A stretch of DNA of 64,000 nucleotides from Pomphorhynchus laevis (lineage: Eukaryota > Acanthocephala > Palaeacanthocephala > Echinorhynchida > Pomphorhynchidae): the NCBI GenBank assembly GCA_012934845.2, contig WNNJ02002165.1:55052-119051 (forward strand). The letters run 5' to 3'. Positions within the stretch are counted from its first letter, which is position 1. Every line of letters begins with the position of its first letter. Position numbers and translations under genes: made by a program. This document shows positions 32,100-46,500 of the stretch, one piece after another. Under the pieces are notes generated by a model that worked only from the letters and a program-made list of their open reading frames with translations, did not search any database and was not told the DNA's origin.

Positions 32100-33430
32100 T
32101 AAAGTTACAAGGTGTTAGTACATGATTTCAAGTGAATGTGATCTGTTCAAACAGAATTTTAGAAACAAAATGAAAAAAATGAAAAAAATGATTTTTTTTC
32201 TCAAAAAATGAAATTGTTTGAGCGTTTTTGCATTTAATGAAAACTCCGCCCGCGACAATCATAGATTCATTAACTGTTCAGAAATAATCATTAATTATTA
32301 TTAATAATCTTTCATTATAAAAGATCAGTGCAATCCTTTATATTTATTTTGTATTTATAAGTAAATTTATATATATTATAATAAATTTGAAAATCATTTA
32401 AATTATAAAAATAGAAAATATGTAAATTCAAATAATAAATTAATAAACATATTTTAACAGTTTTGTAAAAGGTTCTTAATAAACAAAAGAATTTTTAGAC
32501 TATATTCTAGATTATATACATAACAGATTATATACACAGTATATGCACATCATAAAAGCGCTGATTAGGAGAGCAACTCTGTTCCTTTAATGACCAAAAC
32601 CACTTAATAACTTTTTATTTGATAATTTACGTTTATTTTTCTCGTCTCTATATTCTTATATAGATCTTATATAGATAAGAATATGTATATTCTTATAAAT
32701 AATATCTATATTCTTATATATAATATGTTATATTTTTATCCGCCTATTACTATTGAAGTCTATTGATTTTTCAATAGACTGCAAAAGTAATAATAAACTT
32801 CAATAGTCTTTTGACAATTCGTATTGATTTTTGGCAAATCTACAAAATAAATAGATTCTTTCTGATTAGTAAATAATGAAATATTAAAATATAAATTTGT
32901 CTTACTTTTTGAAAATAAAATTATTTTATTAATAATTTGAAAATATAATTGATAAATATAATTCAAAAATACATTTTAATAATTTTTTTATCAATTATAA
33001 AATAGTATTGCAATTATTTTAAAATGATTATAAAAATAATTATTATAAAAGTTATCTTGCAATTATTTTATTCCCCTATTTTATCCACTTTCAAATATTC
33101 GGCCCATTTGCTGGAACATTAATTATATAAATTAATAAATTTTACATACTAAATATTTACTTTTTTAATTACATTCACTTAAATTTACGTTTGAAGATTT
33201 GAAATATAACAAAATTAATATTTATTAATTTTGTATTATTGTAACTGATACTATAATTTACTATCAAATTATTTAAAATAATTTCTAGATCTGTCGCCAC
33301 TGGCCTTAATCTGTGACTGGTTAAGCTGGAAAAATACAAATGAAACACGAGAGGTAATATATGATTTATGAATGCACATAAATTATTGCTAGAATAATCG
33401 TATCTAAGTGAATAAAGCTGTTTCTGTAAA
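32100..33430. other. Unassigned AT-rich stretch
   Basis: Low-complexity AT DNA with a TATATTCTTATA-type repeat around 32645-32730. No coding region or structured element recognised. Confidence 0.4.
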
Positions 33431-33439
33431 GTTTTATAA

Positions 33440-34215
33440 TATTTTGGCTATTTTTTTTAATTTTGGAGTAAGGTCAATTAAAATATTTAATTTAATTCAT
33501 ATATCAGTTTAATCGAAAGTTAATTCTTATATGTCGCTAGCTACTGCTAGCATGCAAGTAAAACAAGATACATTTGGTTTATCAATTTAAATATAATTAA
33601 TTATTTAATTAATGCTTATCTTAATGCACTTGGAATACTGTATTAATGATGCATTATACACATTACCCTTATCGAAGTGACCAGAGTGAATGTGTAAATT
33701 TTAACGTAAATTTTTATCCATATATAGAAGTGTTTGATGCGCATTTAAATATTTTGAGTATTTTTTGAATTTTGGAATAAAATCAATTGAAATATAATAT
33801 AATTAAAAATTTAATTTTGAATTAAAAATTAAATTTTAATTTAATTTATAAAGGATTACAAATTTTAATCCTTTTAAATTTTAATTTTGATCCTTACAAA
33901 TTTTAAATATTTTGTCTATTTTTTGAATTTCGGAATAAGATCAATTAAACTATAATTAAAAATTTAATTTTGAATTAAAAATTAAATTTTAATTTAATTT
34001 TAAAAAAATTAAAATTTTTGACCCTTTTTAATTTTAATTTTGATCCTTACAAATTTTAAATATTTTGTCTATTTTTTGAATTTCGGAATAAGATCAATTA
34101 AAATATAATTAAAAATTTAATTTTAAATTAAAAATTAAATTTTAATTTAATTTATAAAGGATTTCAAATTTTAATCCTTTTTAATTTAATCCTTACAAAT
34201 TTTAATTTTAATTTG
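33440..34215. repeat. Tandem repeat, period about 150 bp
   Basis: Copies start near 33442, 33752, 33905 and 34055, each with TATTTTGTCTATTTTTTGAA (or a variant), TTTCGGAATAAGATCAATTA and long ATTAAATTTTAATTTAATTT runs. The last two copies are the most alike. It ends about 370 bp before the first lipase exon found. Confidence 0.8.
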
Positions 34216-34580
34216 TTTACTTATACCCAAGCAGTCATAAAACTTAAACTTCATATTTAGATTTGTGTTCGATGAAATTAAAACATTTTATTTTAAAAAT
34301 GGATCATTTTACTTTACGCATTTCTGATTAATTGCTTTGAATTAATATATTAATTATAGTAATATATTAGTATGTTGATTATGTATAAAATGGTATACAT
34401 TTAAAGTCAATTTCATAAATTGATTTTTATTTATTTATTTTCATTTCCTAAATCAATTTTCTCATTTTGTAGTAAATCTAAATTTTCGATGATTATTTTA
34501 TTGACTTTTTAAATAATGTTTGATCAATACACGTGAAGAACGAATTTAATTTGCATATTGAACCCAAATGCTTGTTTAAG

Positions 34581-37500
34581 GACACACTTGTCATTCTCCG
34601 GTGCTGGATTTCTGGGAATATATCATCTGGGAGTAGTTAAAGCTTTCCAAGATAATTATCCAGAAATATTAGATGGTCCGATTATTGGTACGAGCGCAGG
34701 GTCCCTTACTGCTGCTGCTGTTTGTTGCTCGATACCGATATGTAGGTATTTTAAAGCCTTTTACAGGTTTAGATATGTATTGTAGTTTGCGATTTTACTG
34801 ACTAACAAAATATTCAATAGATTTATAATCAAAATATTCCATTTTAATTATAAAAAATAATTGCACCATAATTATTGTTTTATTGATGTATTTAATAAAT
34901 TTGTTTATTTGTAACAAGAATTTCATTAAATAAAATTATATTATGTCAAATATTTCATTATATTCTTTATATCATACCATTATCCGTCACACTATGTCTT
35001 CACTAGCATCTAGACTAGATTTCGTAGGTGGACAACGATTTCGTCTTACATTTCGAGAGGTTAGACTGCGTATCGGTTTGATATTAAAATTACTGATCGA
35101 TAGATCTTCGTTCGTTATGTGAATCAAATAATGATAATTAGTTATCGTGCCTTTTGCTGTCTTTTTCAGTCAAATCCAGACAATTCCGGGTAATTATCTT
35201 TTCCAGTAAAATTCAGGCAATTCGGGGCAATTGTCTTTTCCAGTCAAATCCTTTTCACGATTTTCAAGGGAATTATTATAATTGGCTTACTATGTTCGTA
35301 GTTTATTGTACTGCTCCGATCATCGCCACACTGTCCTTATTATTTTTGTCTTTAGGATATTATGAGAGATGTCAACCGAGACGATTCTATCCTTACCGTC
35401 ACTGCGCTTAATCTGAGCGTAATGAGATCAAATTTGTTCTTCAAATTTTGTCATCATTTATAATTATTGACCAGAAGATGTTGGTTTAAATGATAAATGA
35501 CGATCATGTGGTGTTGCATTTGGCTCGATACAAAGCAAGGATATGATTGCCTTCAAAGCTCGCTGTAATAATTTTGAACACGTAGTGATATGTTCCTTGT
35601 CTTAATATCTATTTCGATAGCTTTCTATATTATTCAGATATATTTTTTGATTTGACCATTGTCAGTAGGATTATACGGACTGCTCTTTTGACAACATTGG
35701 GGTATTTGAGTTATATTTTGAATTCTTTCGATATAAAAACTGGTCGGAATGAACTTACGATATCAATTCGAATAAATTAAATAATTGATTAAGGAATTTT
35801 ATTACTATGGACGTTAATCTAATCGACGTTGTACTGTAATCCGAATGGAAATATTGAAAACTCGTATATTATCAACAAATAGCATTTAGGTGAACTCGTT
35901 GACAGTGGGCTTTTAAAGTCCATCGACATTCGCTTTAATGGTATAGTCGCCTTTATCAAATGATAATTTTGGTTTGTAGTGTCTAAGCTTCAGCATCGAA
36001 CATATTTTGCAATCTTTGATTAAGCTTCTTACAATTCCACCAAAAATATCATATTATTTTTTCTAACGTAATGGTAAAGTCTCGCAACACTAGGGTTACG
36101 ATGACTTATGGATTACACGTAATCTCGTACTAGCATAATTATATTGTTTACAAAAAATCAATTGCGATTCATTCTGTCAATATAGTCATTTTTTACATTA
36201 GATTTCAATTAATTAGGATCGCAATTCGATTTAGTCAGATTTCGAACAAATCGAATTTTCTTGAGATATGTATGTTCCGCTTTCATTTGTGACATTTCGA
36301 GTGCTTGAGCTTCTATTAAAGATATTTATTTATTATGCTCAATGGAGTAGACTGAAGGTACTAAGAATGACAGCAATAAATGCATCGCACACGATCATGT
36401 GGTGTTGCATTTGGCTCGATACAAAGCAAGGATCTGATTGCGTTCAAAGCTTGTTGTAATAATTTTGAACACTCTGTGATATGTCCCTTGTCTTAATATC
36501 TAGTTCGATAGCTTTCTATATTATTCAGATATATTTTTTGATTTGACCAATGAATTGGTCGATATTATTGGTCGACACTTCGGTTATTCGCACAAACTTG
36601 ACTTAAATCGAACGAAACTTCTTCTTTGGTATATTGAACAAACTATCAAAGGTTTGAATTGCTGTACCGTAATCTTCCATATTAGATATGTGCTGGTATT
36701 TAGGTGGTGAAATGTTATTCACGATAATGTGGTGAATCTTGTTGTCATTCGTAATATCAGTTATGGATCGCAGGAAGTGACTGAACCTTCGCTTTCAATG
36801 CATCCATATCATTGCCGATTGTTGATCATTTGGATCTGCTATGAGTGTTTCGGGCTCGAGAATAGAGCCCGTAGATAATTGTCTTATAATTGTTCAAATT
36901 AATTGAACTGAAAGCGAGTTATACATCTTTATTTGAATAATCTATAAAACATAACACGATAAATGACATAACACGATAACAAATAATCCATTTCAAATTA
37001 ATTTTAAAAATTATTTAATTATTAAAATTATTATTTATCGTTATAGTTACAATTTATTTAGAAAAGCTTCTGAGTTATGCAATCATTTCTTATTGCCATA
37101 CAATAACAATTTTAGTTGAAAGATTTTAAGATATAAAGGTATTTTAATCATTTTTATATTAAGAAATTTTATTTTAGATTATTAATAATTTTTATATCGG
37201 ATTATTATTGCTGGATTGTTATAAATTAATATAAATAGTTTTGATTATTCATGAAACATTTGTTTTACACCTGATTGTGTCAGACGATTTAAAATTTTCA
37301 TATTTCACCATTAAATGTCGAATGTATTTTACTCTTTTTTGACAGCTACCTGCTTATACGAATCGTTGCATATGATGCGGTATGTCCGAAAATTTACTGC
37401 TGGATTATTATCCCGTAATTTTAGTCTCAGTAGTGAATTGAAAGCTTCACTTCGGCGGTAAGTATTTTTCAACCCTTTAATAATGTTTCGATATGTTTCT

Positions 37501-40500
37501 GAATCTAATTTTGAATTTTCTTTAATGTGAATACTATGCTGGATGTTCCAGCTACATTTAACAAACAGATTTACTACTTTACTCAAGCTTGTTAATTCAA
37601 TTCAAATATTCAAATAAGTTTATTTCTTGTTTTATAATTTTAGAATGCTTCCAAAAGATGCATATCTGAAATGCAATAATCGTCTATATGTGTCGTTAAC
37701 AAGTTGGAGAAGTGGAAATAACGAACTGGTTAATCATTTTGACAGTAATGACGACCTTATCGACGTAATTCACCACCACATATTTAATGTTGATGAATAT
37801 TTAAATGATAGCTGTTCTAGTTTTGTATAATAAGAATTCTAATTAGAATATTTGGAAATAATAATAATATTTATAATATTATATGTAATTTGTTGATTAT
37901 TTTATTACTATTAATATTCTATTAGGTTTTATTATAATTATTGTTTAATAATTATTTATTATTCTGATACAAATAACGATGATGAGAAACAAATACTCAA
38001 ATACTTCCATATATATTAAAAGTTTGGAACGCATAATATAATTAGGTCTTTTTTATCGATTTAATGTCAATGAACAAAAATGTAACATTTTCTTACAAAA
38101 ATAAAATTCGAAAACACCATAAGTACGTTTATGAAATAAAATTAAATATTAGTTACGATATGGTTGAATTTTACATTCAGCAATTGGTGATCTAGATTTT
38201 GTTCAAGACAAAATATAAGGATAAGAAAAAAATGGTTACATTTATTTTCGAACTGAGTTATTGTGAGGAAAGGAAAGCTTACTTTACACACATGCAACGT
38301 GACCTGTGTCAACTCAGTCAATTCCGTTAAAAACTAAGTTTTCGCAACGCAGGTGTGTATCAAATTTGGATTCTTATAAGCCATAAGTCTATCTCAGAGT
38401 GTTTGCACAATAAGTTTTCACGGAAATAGCCAAAATAGACAAGAATAGTTCTTACCCTTTCTCTGCGTTATGTTGGCATTAGAATTTTGGATCCATGGAT
38501 CAATGCGCAAATAGAATATGTATTTCTGTACATAAATGTGGCAATGAACTTGATCTCCTATCTGGCCTAAATAGCGTAAAAAATAAGAGAAAAAACTACA
38601 AATTGGTTATTTGTATTTTGCGGTTTGGGCTTTGCTTCTTTAAAGAAAGTTACTTTAGCATGGTTAGCATTAAAACCTTTAAAAATAACTTTTTGATAAC
38701 TATCATAGATCGCAACTCAATACATGAATTGTTATGCAACGGTTTGATTGATGATTAAAAAATCCTTATCTGATAATGCACTTTCGGTCATCAAAACGCA
38801 ATAAATAAAATTATAAACGCAATAAATTTATCTATAAAGAACAAAGGAAGTACCCAAAGTATAGTGAAAGAGTCTTAGGTGTGATCGCTCCAATGCTTTC
38901 CAATCGTTATTGCAGCGATTAAAAAATAGAAGATATATCACAAAAAGGGTTAAAGGTCATAAAGCAAATGACCTTTGAATTTAAATTACTCTAAAATTTA
39001 ATAATAATTTATTATTTTTTAATATTATTGTATATTTTAAATACCTAGAATTTAATTTAATTTTTTAATTTAATTTATTTAAATTAGTATTTAGTCAATT
39101 AATTAATGCTAAACAATGTATTTATATGAAAATTCTTTAATTTATACGGTGTTGTCAGAGCGTTTCAATAAAAAATTGCTTCGCATTTCTAGAATGTAAT
39201 AAAAATGTAATATAAATGTGATCGAAAACATTTTTGGACAATTCAAAAAAATTTCTAATATAAATGTAATCGAAATTGTTATTATAAATTAATTCTGTTA
39301 GGCATTGATATGCATAAAATTTGGAAAAGTATAGGTTGTGTGAACTAGATGAGTAAATTTTAATCAGTATAATTATGCGTTTTTCACCTATCAGTTTCAT
39401 CATCGTATTCTTGCGTGACACAAATTATTTTGAAAGTTTTTATTTACATGTAATTGAGCTTTATTTAGGCCTTGGCATGTAGTTCTCATATTCCAATATT
39501 TTCCGGATTTCTGCCACACAAATATCACGGTAAAGTAAGCATTGTGGATGTTAGATTCTCTTGTATCTTTGAATATTTTAAATTATTCGTAATAATCTTT
39601 AATATGTTCATTAAATATCATTTAAGTTTATAAACCGCATTAGATTAAATTAATCCTTGCAAAATAATTAATATAAAATAATTAAATTAATCCTTGATTA
39701 AATTAATCCTTGATTAAATTAATCCATTAGATTAAATTAATCTCATGCCCGCTGATCGTGGTGGTTGAAAGCTGCGGCCTCATGAGATGAGGATTCCCGG
39801 AAGTTAGTATTTCTTCCTCGTTAAGTGGAGATAGAACACGGCTATAGCTATGACTCTCACTGGTCGTCAGACCGACATCTTTCCGGTAACTTCTTATGCT
39901 CTGACTAACTTTTGAAGCGGGATCAAGCGTCATTGATTACTTTGTAATTTTGTTAAAAGGCTATAACTGGGCACCCTAACAGATCGTTTCAGTTACCTTT
40001 AGCCAAAGTGAAAAGTTCCACGAATTTAGATTGATGCAATATTTATATTCGGAATGAAAACAAATGAAAGTTTACGCTTAAGGCACTTCGCTTTATCTAA
40101 ATTAAAATCTTTGAGTGACAACTGAATTAAATTCAGATTTTTAAGTTCTTTTAATCAAAATTAAAAGAACTTAAAAGAATTATATCATTTTTCATATAAT
40201 TATATGATTAATATTAATATATTATATTAATAAATAATATTAATATATTTATAATATATAAATATATTAATAAATAATATTAATATATTAATAATATATT
40301 AATATATTATTAATATATAAATATATTAATACTATATTAATAAATTATAATTATAATATGGTGAGTTATGCAGGATGTATAGTATTAATATATTATAATA
40401 CGGATGATTCATGCTAAAATGAATTTCGAGAGAATTAATTTGCTTTTCGGCAAATCAACCGCAAAATTAATACCAGCGAGATTTTGGATTAAGAAAATCT

Positions 40501-43500
40501 CACTCAAGATCTCACACATTCATTTAGCGATATACGAATGGATAAAAATTAAATCAACTAATCTGTTGTAGATTTTTTGGATTGACGTTATTAATCTTTG
40601 AAAAACTTTGTATCCCCTGTGTTTTAGCTATGAATGTCCCCATGTATTGATAGGAAACATGCATCGTTACATCAACAACATATCAAACAAACAATTGAAT
40701 GCAGTTGCCTTAAAATTTTCTTGTTAACATTATTCTTTATTAATACATATGTGCCATTAATACATAATATCTGCGTTGTTAATTACTCATAATATAGTCC
40801 TGCATACATAGGACTCATTTATTTTCTTTTCCGCACCACATAAGCCGAAATAGCGCTACTCGTAATTATCTAGCTATATCAACGGTTTAGCTACTGTCGA
40901 ATTAGAAACAACGGCCGAATGCAGTAAAGCATTTGATTTGAATGTGGCTTTACGCTCATCAATGCTGATGATCATCTAGATATTGCTTGTGACAGTCATT
41001 GTAAGGTGAGATCTGAGCGATTGTTTTGGATGTCGCTAAATTTAGCCATCTTGCTTAATCTTGAAATTTGTATGCCCATGAGAACAAAAAACACAGTATC
41101 TGCAAGGAGTTAATTTCAACATCTATCGAGAATGATCTATGTTGTCTTCTAATAAAATTATTTAATATATAGCACTAATTGAAGTTAATCCACAAAATGA
41201 TGTTCTTGTCAACCAAAACCTATATATAATAAATTTTGCTGTATTTATGAATGCTATTATTACAAAAGCAAATTCTTAATAATACACCTTTGACATCTTT
41301 AATTGCCATTTAAAGTTACGTGTTTATGTCAATTGTGACGTAACATCGGATTAATAGATGCTCTAATTAAAAATTCTATTTTAAAATAAATGTTTGAATA
41401 TTTCTCTCTTTACCATTATAACAGTATTACTGGGATGGAGGTGTATCGAACAATTGTCCTCGTCTGAACGAATATACCATAACAGTTTCTCCATTCAGTT
41501 CACCAAGTGTCGATATATGTCCACATGTGAAGAAAACAGAAGCACACCTAATAGTTTATTCACAAGGTCTTCATTATCATCGTACAATAGATAATTTGAC
41601 CCGTCTTCATCGTACATTCTTTCCTCAAGATCCCCGCACTGCGGAAGAAGTTTTAATATGTGGATATAACAACGCCATTGAGTATATGTTAAAAGAGGGT
41701 TCGTGATTTTGTGTGATTTTGTTTTAATTGATTCTTTTTATGTTTTCTCGCTAGTAAGTATTCTGTATTTATTCGATCAATAAACAATATTTTCAAATCA
41801 ATTATATGCATTATAAAAAATTAAACATGCATTATATAAATTTTAACATTAAATGATAAAAGAAGGTATAACCTTCTTTCATATAACCTTCTAATAAAAT
41901 AAGGTTATATATTGTGACTACATAAGACTGATTATAATTATTATGAATAATTACACTATTATAAATGATTATAATTATTAAAGCATTTCATCATTAGCAT
42001 GTATTTGCCCCGCGCTTAAATTATAAAATATTTGAATTTTAGAAAACTATAAACGATTCAAATTTACAAACGTTTCATAAAAATGCATTTTTTATGTCAT
42101 TTTATACTTGCAAAGTTGAACCAAAAGTTTTTACTTATACAAAAGCGTATACTTACATAAAAAAGTCTGGAATAATCTTTTCTTCGTATTTGTATCTTTT
42201 CATAATTTTAGTTGCTTTTGCGTAAACGAGTTGTGAAGCTTTGTTAAAATATGCGATGTGCCGAACTACTCTATCTGCTTCCTTTATCGTGAGTTTGTAA
42301 GACCATCATCAATTATTTTGAACGTAAAAGAGTGGTTTATCACGCTATGTATATTGTTTACTACGGAATCTAATTCTTTTGCTTTGAGATCGTAGATTAT
42401 TTCCAATGTTCATTGAATTACCCGTTTCACGAACGTAATGTGCATGTCAAACACAACATTTAATTTATATTGAAAACATTGCTATGACGTATCAGTAGTA
42501 TTATTTTTAAAATTCGACAATGGTGCAATTTCAACACAAGTTTCGCATCTTTTGTTCCCACATGGTTCATATCGGTTTATTTCTGCATATTTTCGAGTAT
42601 TTATTGGGTAGCTTGAGATAGTGACCAGCCTTTGATTTCTTGGGTTTACTATCATATATTTGAATATTTCCGGTTTCAATCCATGTATCTTTCGCACTTT
42701 ATTACAAATAAATTTACGCCATATTTGAGGCGGATGGTAACTAGATGCATGGATGTTCACGTTGGTTTTCGGCATACAACCCATCCTTTGATGTTCTCTT
42801 AGAACTTTGATGCCAATAAACGGCATTGTTTCTGTTGACAATTGTTCTTAAACTTTAATGGGTTTTGACAGTTCAAGATTTGTAAAACATTTCTTAATGA
42901 GTGTTTATCGGTTTCCTATGTAAGCCAAATATCATCAGTATACCTCAGGAAATGCTTAAGCCGTTATGTACAAGAAGCGAGGATATTTTCATCGATGGTC
43001 GCTACATAACTTGTAGTAAATACATGCAACTTGTGCCCATTGCACACCTGATCTGTTTGCTGATATGATACGCATCGTACTCGAAAATTTTATTCTTGAG
43101 ATATACGATATTGTATATATAGTATAAATGATATACGATATTGCACTATTTGGCCAAGCACATTTGCTATGCAGGTATTCCTAAACGTGTTTTATAGCTT
43201 CGTCTAGTAGAACAGATGTATATATTGACTCTTCATCAAGTGTTGACATATTTCTCAGAAATTTATCAGTATTTGGAATGTGGAATAAGATTCGACAAGT
43301 GCAACTATCCCAAGCGGCAGTTCAATTAGTCAAACTTTTCCATCAGTAGTTCCATATTGTAATGCTCGCGCTAATAATGTGTGTACATGTATCAAAGTCG
43401 TTCTCTAACCGTCCGTATATTAGATAAGATTTGTCTACTTGGACATGGCAAATTTGTTTATGTGTATTTGGCAGTAAATAAAGTTCTTTTTTTCGGGATT

Positions 43501-46500
43501 TAATTTTTAATCACGAAAAAGTCCTTTTTAAACTTATGTTGACAGTCGTAGATCCATAATTCATTTCTTACTTCCTAAAATATTTTCTTGTGGACAATGT
43601 TTACTATAAATATACGGTTTGTTGTAATTTATTATTGGTGATTTTTAAATGTGCAAAAACAACAAAATTATGCCAATCAAAAATAATTTGTGAAATAAAA
43701 ATTTTATAAAAATTCGTTTGATCTGACTTGCACTTGTGGCAATTGTCCCATGTCTTTATTGCGGCAAATTAGATGTATTTGTGAACATATTATAATTGTC
43801 AATAATATTATTGACATATTATATGCGTAATAATGAATAATATAATTTTTAATAATATTTCATTTTATATTGTAAATATTAATAAATTACTTTGCTAATA
43901 AATGAATATTAAAAAATAATAATATATTTTGTAATTATCGATTATTATTTTCTACTTATCGATTATTCTCGTTTATTATTATGTTATTAATTGGTATTTT
44001 TAAATATGTGTTTATATGAAAACCTTACATCAGGATGAACCCTGATATCATCAAGATTAACTCTATAGGCTGTTCCTTCGGATGACAACTAATCTCAATT
44101 CTAAAACATGGTATATTATCTATTAACCAATTTATAAAAATGAGTTATAAAAACATCTTAACTTATAAAATATCTAAATGTTAGAAAATGTTAAATAATA
44201 TTGTCAAATAAATCATTAAAATATTTTCAAAAATAAATTTAAACTCTCAAGTAGATGATGTTTATCGATAAAAAGTATAAAATACTCCAAATAATCATAT
44301 TACATAAGACGATATACATCGTGGGCTTTATCTGCTCCTTTGATGGTTTGAGCATTAGATACAGAATAACATAAATGCTGCTGATGATGAATTACAATCT
44401 TAATTCCAAAAAATAATTTATTATCTATTCAGTTCAAAAATTACTAAAGTTAAAATGTTTTAATTATAGAAAATCTTAAATTTTTTAAGATTTATTTTAA
44501 AAATTATTTAAGATTTTTTTTATTATTTTACAGAATGATGCACATCAAAAATAATTTATTTTACGAATCAACTTGCATCGTCTATTTATATCGTTTTCTA
44601 TGTGTTTGTATTTGCTATTTATTTTTGATTAGCTATAACGCACTAATAAATGCTTTTTTTGCTGATTTTGTGTTCCCGAAATGTAGGACGGATTATAGCT
44701 ATTAATTGGAGTGTACCAAAATCTTTCAGTTCAAAAATTACTAAAGTTAAAAAAAGTTAAATTATGAAAGTTAAATCATTAAATTATGTTTTAATTATGG
44801 AAAATCTTTAAATTTTTAAATGGAAAAGTGTAATATTTAAATCTCAATTATTTAAGTAAGTTTATTTAACTTGTGAAATATCCGAATTATCGAAAAATTT
44901 TGTATTTTATATATCCATGTGCTAAATAAAAAATATAAAAATATATATTTTTATACATTTTATATTAGATATATATTATATATTATTTAGAGATGTATAT
45001 GATATGTATATATACATGTATATATTATATGTATATATTATATGTATGTAAATATATATGTATATATTTTATATGGAGAGCTAGATGGGCCCTAAAATGG
45101 GTCCAACATCTGTCACTAAGAGAAAGCGCTCAGGTACACCTTTGCTATACCATAGCAATCTCGGGATTAGTCTTCTTCTCAAGATAATGTCCCTCAGAGC
45201 AAAGACTAAGATTTTTAAAGCTCCTTTTAAAGAAAATCAAATTTTCCAGGTTGGGTATATAACGACATACTATAATATTAAATATAATAATGCATATTTT
45301 AAAATATGCAATATTACGGATATTGCATTTGATAAGAATTGTATTTGTAGATTTCAATCGATAGAAACAATTAAATTTATAATGTGAATCGCTTAATAGC
45401 GAAATGCATTGCATTTAACTTAAAAATTATATTATTTAGATTTACGGTATTTTAGATAGAAAGAGTTAAGGCTTAAGATTCATCAATGAATTTGCCAAAT
45501 TCAATTCATAATGATATTTTTTTTCATTTCATACTGGTAATTTTGAGATAGATCTATATTTAATATTGAGATAAATTTTATATTATTTAATATTATTATC
45601 ATTATGGTTTAATAGTGATTTTAATATTGAGGTAGATCAATAATATTTAAATATGATAAATCCATCCAAATTAGTGAAAAAAATGATGATGCATCGTTGT
45701 TAGGGATTAAAATCTTCTTGGCACTACAATTTTATCTTCGTTTGTGATAAAATTCTAATTTTCTTGTGTAGAAATTGTTGGTTTTTATCTGTAACATTTG
45801 ATCTCACAAACTTTTCGATTTTTGAGTTTTCTAGTTTTAGTTGAAATTAAATCTCGATGTTAAGGTTTGATTACAATGGCAATTCCACGGTTCATTAACA
45901 CAAACAGGAAACATTATCTCTCGATAGAAGAGAAAATAGAAGGTTCAATGTCAACTCTGCCATCAGGTAAGTAATATTTTGTTGTAAAAATATTCAAAAA
46001 TTTAAAATTCCATAAAATATAAAATTACAAAAAAAAGTTTTAAAACGTAGGAATTCAATGAACTAATTTTTTGTTTCGTAAAAGCTTTTTAGCTTTTTAG
46101 AAAGCTTTTTAGCTTCAGCAAATATGCACATTTTCAATTTCAAAAAGTGGACACAGTTTTCTATTTTTTATTTTAATTTTATTTTTTATTTTAACGTTTT
46201 TTCAATTTTAACGTTTCTTTTTACTTTTCACTTTTAGTGTTTCAGTCAGTACTTAAGTTTTATATGTCGAAGCTAGAGTCATTGGAACTGGAAAATGTAT
46301 TTGGTAGATCATCTGGATTTGTTCAAGTTGCGTACTGGTTTACGAGCAGAGCGTTAACAGTAATGTCATCCATGTTAATGTAAGCATTTTTAAAGCGTTT
46401 CTAAGTTCAAATTAATTAATTCAATAAACACATTTATTCATAGTTATACTCGCAAATTTTATTTTTATGTCTAAAATCCGTTGTTATCGGACATTTGTTA

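Noticed and set aside
40190-40360. Regularly spaced TA-rich words as a CRISPR-like or functional array
   Set aside because: Simple-sequence ATTAATATATT repeats without conserved spacers; ordinary low-complexity DNA.
41779-41784. AATAAA taken as the true end of the lipase gene
   Set aside because: Kept only as an alternative: three downstream exons continue the family's pattern in phase, and AATAAA is common by chance in such AT-rich DNA.
44993-45387. Open frames around the TATATG microsatellite as a gene
   Set aside because: Translation is low-complexity and the more balanced patch is only about 100 bp.
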